Assembly (NCBI RefSeq): GCF_002019855.1
Contig: NZ_CM007717.1
Location: 1,863,570-1,927,569 of the forward strand
From: Streptomyces antibioticus
Lineage (GTDB): Bacteria > Actinomycetota > Actinomycetes > Streptomycetales > Streptomycetaceae
DNA: 64,000 nucleotides
Reading direction: 5' to 3'
Positions 60,570-64,000 of this stretch are shown here, piece by piece. The notes beneath the pieces are model-generated. The model saw nothing but the letters and a program-made list of their open reading frames with translations. It did not search any database and was not told the origin of the DNA. The stretch's first letter is position 1. Each line of letters starts with the position of its first letter. Both the position numbers and the translations under genes were made by a program.

Positions 60570-63500
60570 TCACCGTGCGTTGAAGTACTTGGCCTCGGGG
60601 TGGTGGATCACGATGGCGTCCGTGGACTGCTCGGGGTGGAGCTGGAACTCCTCCGACAGGTGGACGCCGATCCGCTCGGGCCGCAGCAGTTCGGCGATCT
60701 TGGCGCGGTCCTCCAGGTCGGGGCAGGCGCCGTAGCCGAGGGAGAAGCGGGCGCCGCGGTACTTCAGGGAGAACATGTCCTCGATGGCGGCGGGGTCCTC
60801 GCCTGCGAAGCCGAGTTCCGAGCGCACGCGCGCGTGCCAGTACTCGGCGAGGGCCTCGGCGAGCTGGACGGACAGGCCGTGCAGTTCGAGGTAGTCGCGG
60901 TAGGAGTCGGAGGCGAAGAGCTTCGCGGTCTCCTCGCCGATGCGGTTGCCGACGGTGACGACCTGGAGGCCGACGACGTCGGTCTCCCCCGACTCCTGGG
61001 GGCGGAAGAAGTCCGCGAGGCAGAGCCGGCGGCCGCGGCGCTGGCGGGGGAAGGTGAAGCGGGTGCGTTCGTTGCCGTGCTCGTCGAGGAGGATGAGGTC
61101 GTCGTCCTTGGAGACGCACGGGAAGTAGCCGTAGACCACGGCGGCTTCCAGGAGGTTCTCGGTCTGGAGCTTGTCCAGCAGGCCGCGCAGGCGCGGGCGG
61201 CCCTCGGTCTCGACGAGTTCCTCGTAGGTCGGGCCGTCGCCGGTGCGGGCCTGCTTCAGACCCCACTGGCCCTTGAAGAGGGCGCCCTCGTCGAGCCAGG
61301 TGGCGTACTCCTTGAGCTGGATGCCCTTGATGACGCGGGTGCCCCAGAACGGCGGGGTGGGGATCGGGTTGTCGACGGCGACGTCGGAGCGGACGTGGCC
61401 CTCCTCGGGGCGCTCCTCGGTGACCACGGCGCCGGCGGCGGGGCGGACCCGGCGCTGCTTCAGCTCGGGCAGCTTGGCGCCGGGCACGCCGCGCTTGACG
61501 CCGATGAGGGCGTCCATGAGGCGCAGGCCCTCGAAGGCGTCGCGGGCGTAGCGGACCTCGCCCTCGTAGATCTCGTGGAGGTCCTGTTCGACGTAGGCGC
61601 GGGTGAGGGCGGCGCCGCCGAGGATGACCGGGTAGTCGGCGGCGAGGCCGCGCTGGTTCAGCTCCTCCAGGTTCTCCTTCATGATCACGGTGGACTTGAC
61701 GAGGAGACCGGACATGCCGATGACGTCGGCGCGGTGCTCCTCGGCGGCGTCGAGGATCGCGGAGACCGGCTGTTTGATGCCGAGGTTGACGACGTTGTAG
61801 CCGTTGTTGGACAGGATGATGTCGACGAGGTTCTTGCCGATGTCGTGGACGTCGCCGCGGACGGTGGCCAGCACGATGGTGCCCTTGCCCTCGGCGTCGG
61901 ACTTCTCCATGTGCGGTTCGAGGTGGGCGACGGCGGTCTTCATGACCTCGGCGGACTGGAGGACGAACGGCAACTGCATCTGGCCGGAGCCGAACAGTTC
62001 GCCGACGACCTTCATGCCGTCCAGCAGGGTGTTGTTGACGATGTCCAGGGCGGGCGTGTCCTGGAGGGCCTCGTCGAGGTCGGCCTCCAGGCCGTTGCGC
62101 TCGCCGTCGATGATGCGGCGCTTGAGGCGCTCCTCCAGCGGCAGGGCGGCGAGTTCCTCGGCCTTGCCGGCCTTGAGGGACTTGGCGGTGGCGCCCTCGA
62201 AGAGCTGCATCAGCTTCTGGAGGGGGTCGTAGCCCTCGGAGCGGCGGTCGTGGATCAGGTCGAGGGCGGTCGTCACCTCCTCCTCGCTGAAGCGGGCGAT
62301 CGGCAGGATCTTGGAGGCGTGGACGATCGCGGAGTCGAGGCCGGCCTTGACGCACTCGTCGAGGAAGACGGAGTTCAGCAGGATGCGGGCGGCGGGGTTG
62401 AGGCCGAAGGAGATGTTCGACAGGCCCAGGGTGGTCTGGACGTCGGGGTGGCGGCGCTTGAGCTCGCGGATGGCCTCGATGGTGGCGACGCCGTCGCCGC
62501 GGGACTCCTCCTGACCGGTGCAGATGGTGAAGGTCAGGGTGTCGATGAGGATGTCCTCCTCGCGGATGCCCCAGTTCCCGGTGAGGTCGTCGATCAGCCG
62601 TTCGGCGATCTCGACCTTCTTCTCGGGGGTGCGGGCCTGGCCCTCCTCGTCGATGGTGAGGGCGATCAGGGCGGCGCCGTGCTCCTGGGCCAGGCGGGTG
62701 ACCTTGGCGAAGCGGGAGTCGGGGCCGTCGCCGTCCTCGTAGTTCACGGAGTTGATCACGGCGCGGCCGCCGAGCTTCTCCAGGCCGGCGCGGATGACGT
62801 CGACCTCGGTGGAGTCCAGGACGATCGGCAGGGTGGAGGCGGTGGCGAAGCGGCCGGCGAGTTCCTCCATGTCGGCGACGCCGTCGCGGCCGACGTAGTC
62901 GACGCACAGGTCGAGGAGGTGCGCGCCCTCGCGGATCTGGTCGCGGGCCATCTCGACGCAGTCGTCCCAGCGGCCCTCCAGCATGGCCTCGCGGAACTTC
63001 TTGGAGCCGTTGGCGTTGGTGCGCTCGCCGATGGCCAGGTAGGAGGTGTCCTGGCGGAAGGGGACGCTCTGGTAGAGGGAGGCGGCGCCGGCCTCGGGGC
63101 GGGGGTCGCGCGGGGCGGGGGTGAGGTCGCGGACGCGTTCGACGACCTGGCGCAGATGCTCGGGGGTGGTGCCGCAGCAGCCGCCGATCAGGGAGAGGCC
63201 GTAGTCGCGGACGAAGTTCTCCTGCGCGTCGGCCAGCTCGGAGGCGGTGAGGGGGTAGCTGGCGCCGTCCTTGCCGAGCACGGGCAGACCGGCGTTCGGC
63301 ATACACGCCAGCGGGATGCGGGCGTTGCGGGCGAGGTAGCGCAGGTGCTCGCTCATCTCGGCGGGGCCGGTGGCGCAGTTCATGCCGATCATGTCGATGC
63401 CGAGCGGCTCCAGGGCCGTCAGGGCGGCGCCGATCTCGGAGCCGAGGAGCATGGTGCCGGTGGTCTCGACGGTCACGGAGACGACGAGCGGGACGTCCAG

Positions 63501-64000
63501 GCCGGCGGCGGTGCGGGCGCGGTGGGCGCCGAGGACGGCGGCCTTGGTCTGGAGGAGGTCCTGGGTGGTCTCGACGATCAGGGCGTCGGCGCCGCCGGCG
63601 ATGAGGCCCTCGGCGTTCTGCTGGTAGGCGTCGCGCAGGGTGCCGTAGGCGACGTGGCCGAGGGTGGGCAGCTTGGTGCCGGGGCCGATGGAGCCGAGGA
63701 CCCAGCGGGTGCGTCCGTCGCGGGCGGCGAAGGCGTCGGCGGTCTCGCGGGCGATGCGGGCACCGGCCTCGGAGAGTTCATGGACGCGCTCGGGGATGTC
63801 GTACTCGGCCATCGCGGCGAAGTTGGCGCCGAAGGTGTTGGTCTCGACGCAGTCCACGCCGGCGGCGAAGTACTCCTCGTGCACGGAGCGGACGATGTCG
63901 GGCCGGGTGACGTTGAGGATCTCGTTGCAGCCCTCGAGGTTCTCGAAGTCCTCGAGCGTGGGCTCCTGGGCCTGGAGCATGGTGCCCATGGCTCCGTCGG
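60570..64000 (-). CDS. metH: Cobalamin-dependent methionine synthase, 5' end outside window
   Basis: At least 1142 codons are visible, and the frame continues past the right edge (DGAMGTM at the boundary is normally about residue 30-35, so few residues are missing). Order: homocysteine-binding barrel with zinc Cys (GMNCATGP, SLIGGCCGTTPEHL), pterin barrel (YLAIGERTNANGSKKFREA), cobalamin cap and DVHDIGKNLVDIILSNNGYN with the axial His, then the AdoMet reactivation domain (YFPCVSKDDDLILL, SLGYGACPDLEDRAKIAELL). Transfers methyl from methyltetrahydrofolate to homocysteine. Any B12 riboswitch would lie beyond the window. Confidence 0.97.
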   Translation of the reverse strand, partial: DGAMGTMLQAQEPTLEDFENLEGCNEILNVTRPDIVRSVHEEYFAAGVDCVETNTFGANFAAMAEYDIPERVHELSEAGARIARETADAFAARDGRTRWVLGSIGPGTKLPTLGHVAYGTLRDAYQQNAEGLIAGGADALIVETTQDLLQTKAAVLGAHRARTAAGLDVPLVVSVTVETTGTMLLGSEIGAALTALEPLGIDMIGMNCATGPAEMSEHLRYLARNARIPLACMPNAGLPVLGKDGASYPLTASELADAQENFVRDYGLSLIGGCCGTTPEHLRQVVERVRDLTPAPRDPRPEAGAASLYQSVPFRQDTSYLAIGERTNANGSKKFREAMLEGRWDDCVEMARDQIREGAHLLDLCVDYVGRDGVADMEELAGRFATASTLPIVLDSTEVDVIRAGLEKLGGRAVINSVNYEDGDGPDSRFAKVTRLAQEHGAALIALTIDEEGQARTPEKKVEIAERLIDDLTGNWGIREEDILIDTLTFTICTGQEESRGDGVATIEAIRELKRRHPDVQTTLGLSNISFGLNPAARILLNSVFLDECVKAGLDSAIVHASKILPIARFSEEEVTTALDLIHDRRSEGYDPLQKLMQLFEGATAKSLKAGKAEELAALPLEERLKRRIIDGERNGLEADLDEALQDTPALDIVNNTLLDGMKVVGELFGSGQMQLPFVLQSAEVMKTAVAHLEPHMEKSDAEGKGTIVLATVRGDVHDIGKNLVDIILSNNGYNVVNLGIKQPVSAILDAAEEHRADVIGMSGLLVKSTVIMKENLEELNQRGLAADYPVILGGAALTRAYVEQDLHEIYEGEVRYARDAFEGLRLMDALIGVKRGVPGAKLPELKQRRVRPAAGAVVTEERPEEGHVRSDVAVDNPIPTPPFWGTRVIKGIQLKEYATWLDEGALFKGQWGLKQARTGDGPTYEELVETEGRPRLRGLLDKLQTENLLEAAVVYGYFPCVSKDDDLILLDEHGNERTRFTFPRQRRGRRLCLADFFRPQESGETDVVGLQVVTVGNRIGEETAKLFASDSYRDYLELHGLSVQLAEALAEYWHARVRSELGFAGEDPAAIEDMFSLKYRGARFSLGYGACPDLEDRAKIAELLRPERIGVHLSEEFQLHPEQSTDAIVIHHPEAKYFNAR

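Overview
This window looks like chromosomal DNA of a Streptomyces or close relative. It has very high GC, strong third-position G/C bias, many GTG and TTG starts, a complete Pup-proteasome locus (pafA, prcA, prcB, pup, dop, arc), a conservon (rarA-E) and mycothiol-era actinobacterial housekeeping genes. From memory, the gene order matches the Streptomyces coelicolor SCO1612-SCO1657 stretch, with an extra nitrogen-assimilation cluster. No rRNA, tRNA, CRISPR array, prophage or insertion sequence was seen.

Layout. 0-3.1 kb: gamma-glutamyl amine catabolism (aldehyde dehydrogenase fragment, GlnA4-type ligase, GntR/FadR regulator, class I glutamine amidotransferase). 3.1-6.5 kb: LysR regulator, TDT-family transporter, cytoplasmic metal-receptor-like protein and XRE-cupin regulator. 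7-9.9 kb: glycine betaine/proline ABC uptake, with permease and binding protein fused. 10-12 kb: 5'-3' exonuclease and an iron-box controlled siderophore-interacting protein. 12.2-28.9 kb: an APC permease and a DUF1989/DUF1989/biotin carboxylase/allophanate hydrolase operon. This set best fits guanidine (or urea) assimilation. Its two halves share a palindromic operator but are separated by a pseudouridine synthase, the rarABCDE conservon and a TetR gene. Two large repeat-rich non-coding stretches (13.86-14.75 kb and 21.5-22.3 kb) lie on either side of that intervening block.

29-39 kb, mostly minus strand: Ski2-like helicase, tatC, tatA, a small membrane protein, a zinc-ribbon protein, pafC and pafB, two FKBP-type isomerases, a lipoprotein and a secreted metalloprotease. 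39.3-49.4 kb: the Pup-proteasome system, which includes an MFS transporter, a LacI regulator and an HNH/endonuclease VII-like gene. 49.6-64 kb: ferredoxin, secreted protein, TrmI, an M50 protease with an unusually long low-complexity N-terminus, RecB-like nuclease, NarL-type response regulator, two orphan solute-binding proteins, HAD phosphatase and the 5'-truncated metH.

How the genes act together. PafA joins Pup to substrate lysines, Dop removes or recycles it, and Arc unfolds pupylated proteins into the PrcA/PrcB core. PafB and PafC probably act as a DNA-damage transcription activator. In the nitrogen cluster the permease would import substrate, the biotin enzyme would carboxylate it, the DUF1989 pair would deiminate carboxyguanidine to allophanate, and AtzF would release ammonia and CO2. 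The conservon proteins form a membrane-linked signalling module reminiscent of G-protein systems. Coordinates of starts were chosen from ribosome-binding sites, overlaps and homology, and functions are inferred from sequence recognition without database searches.
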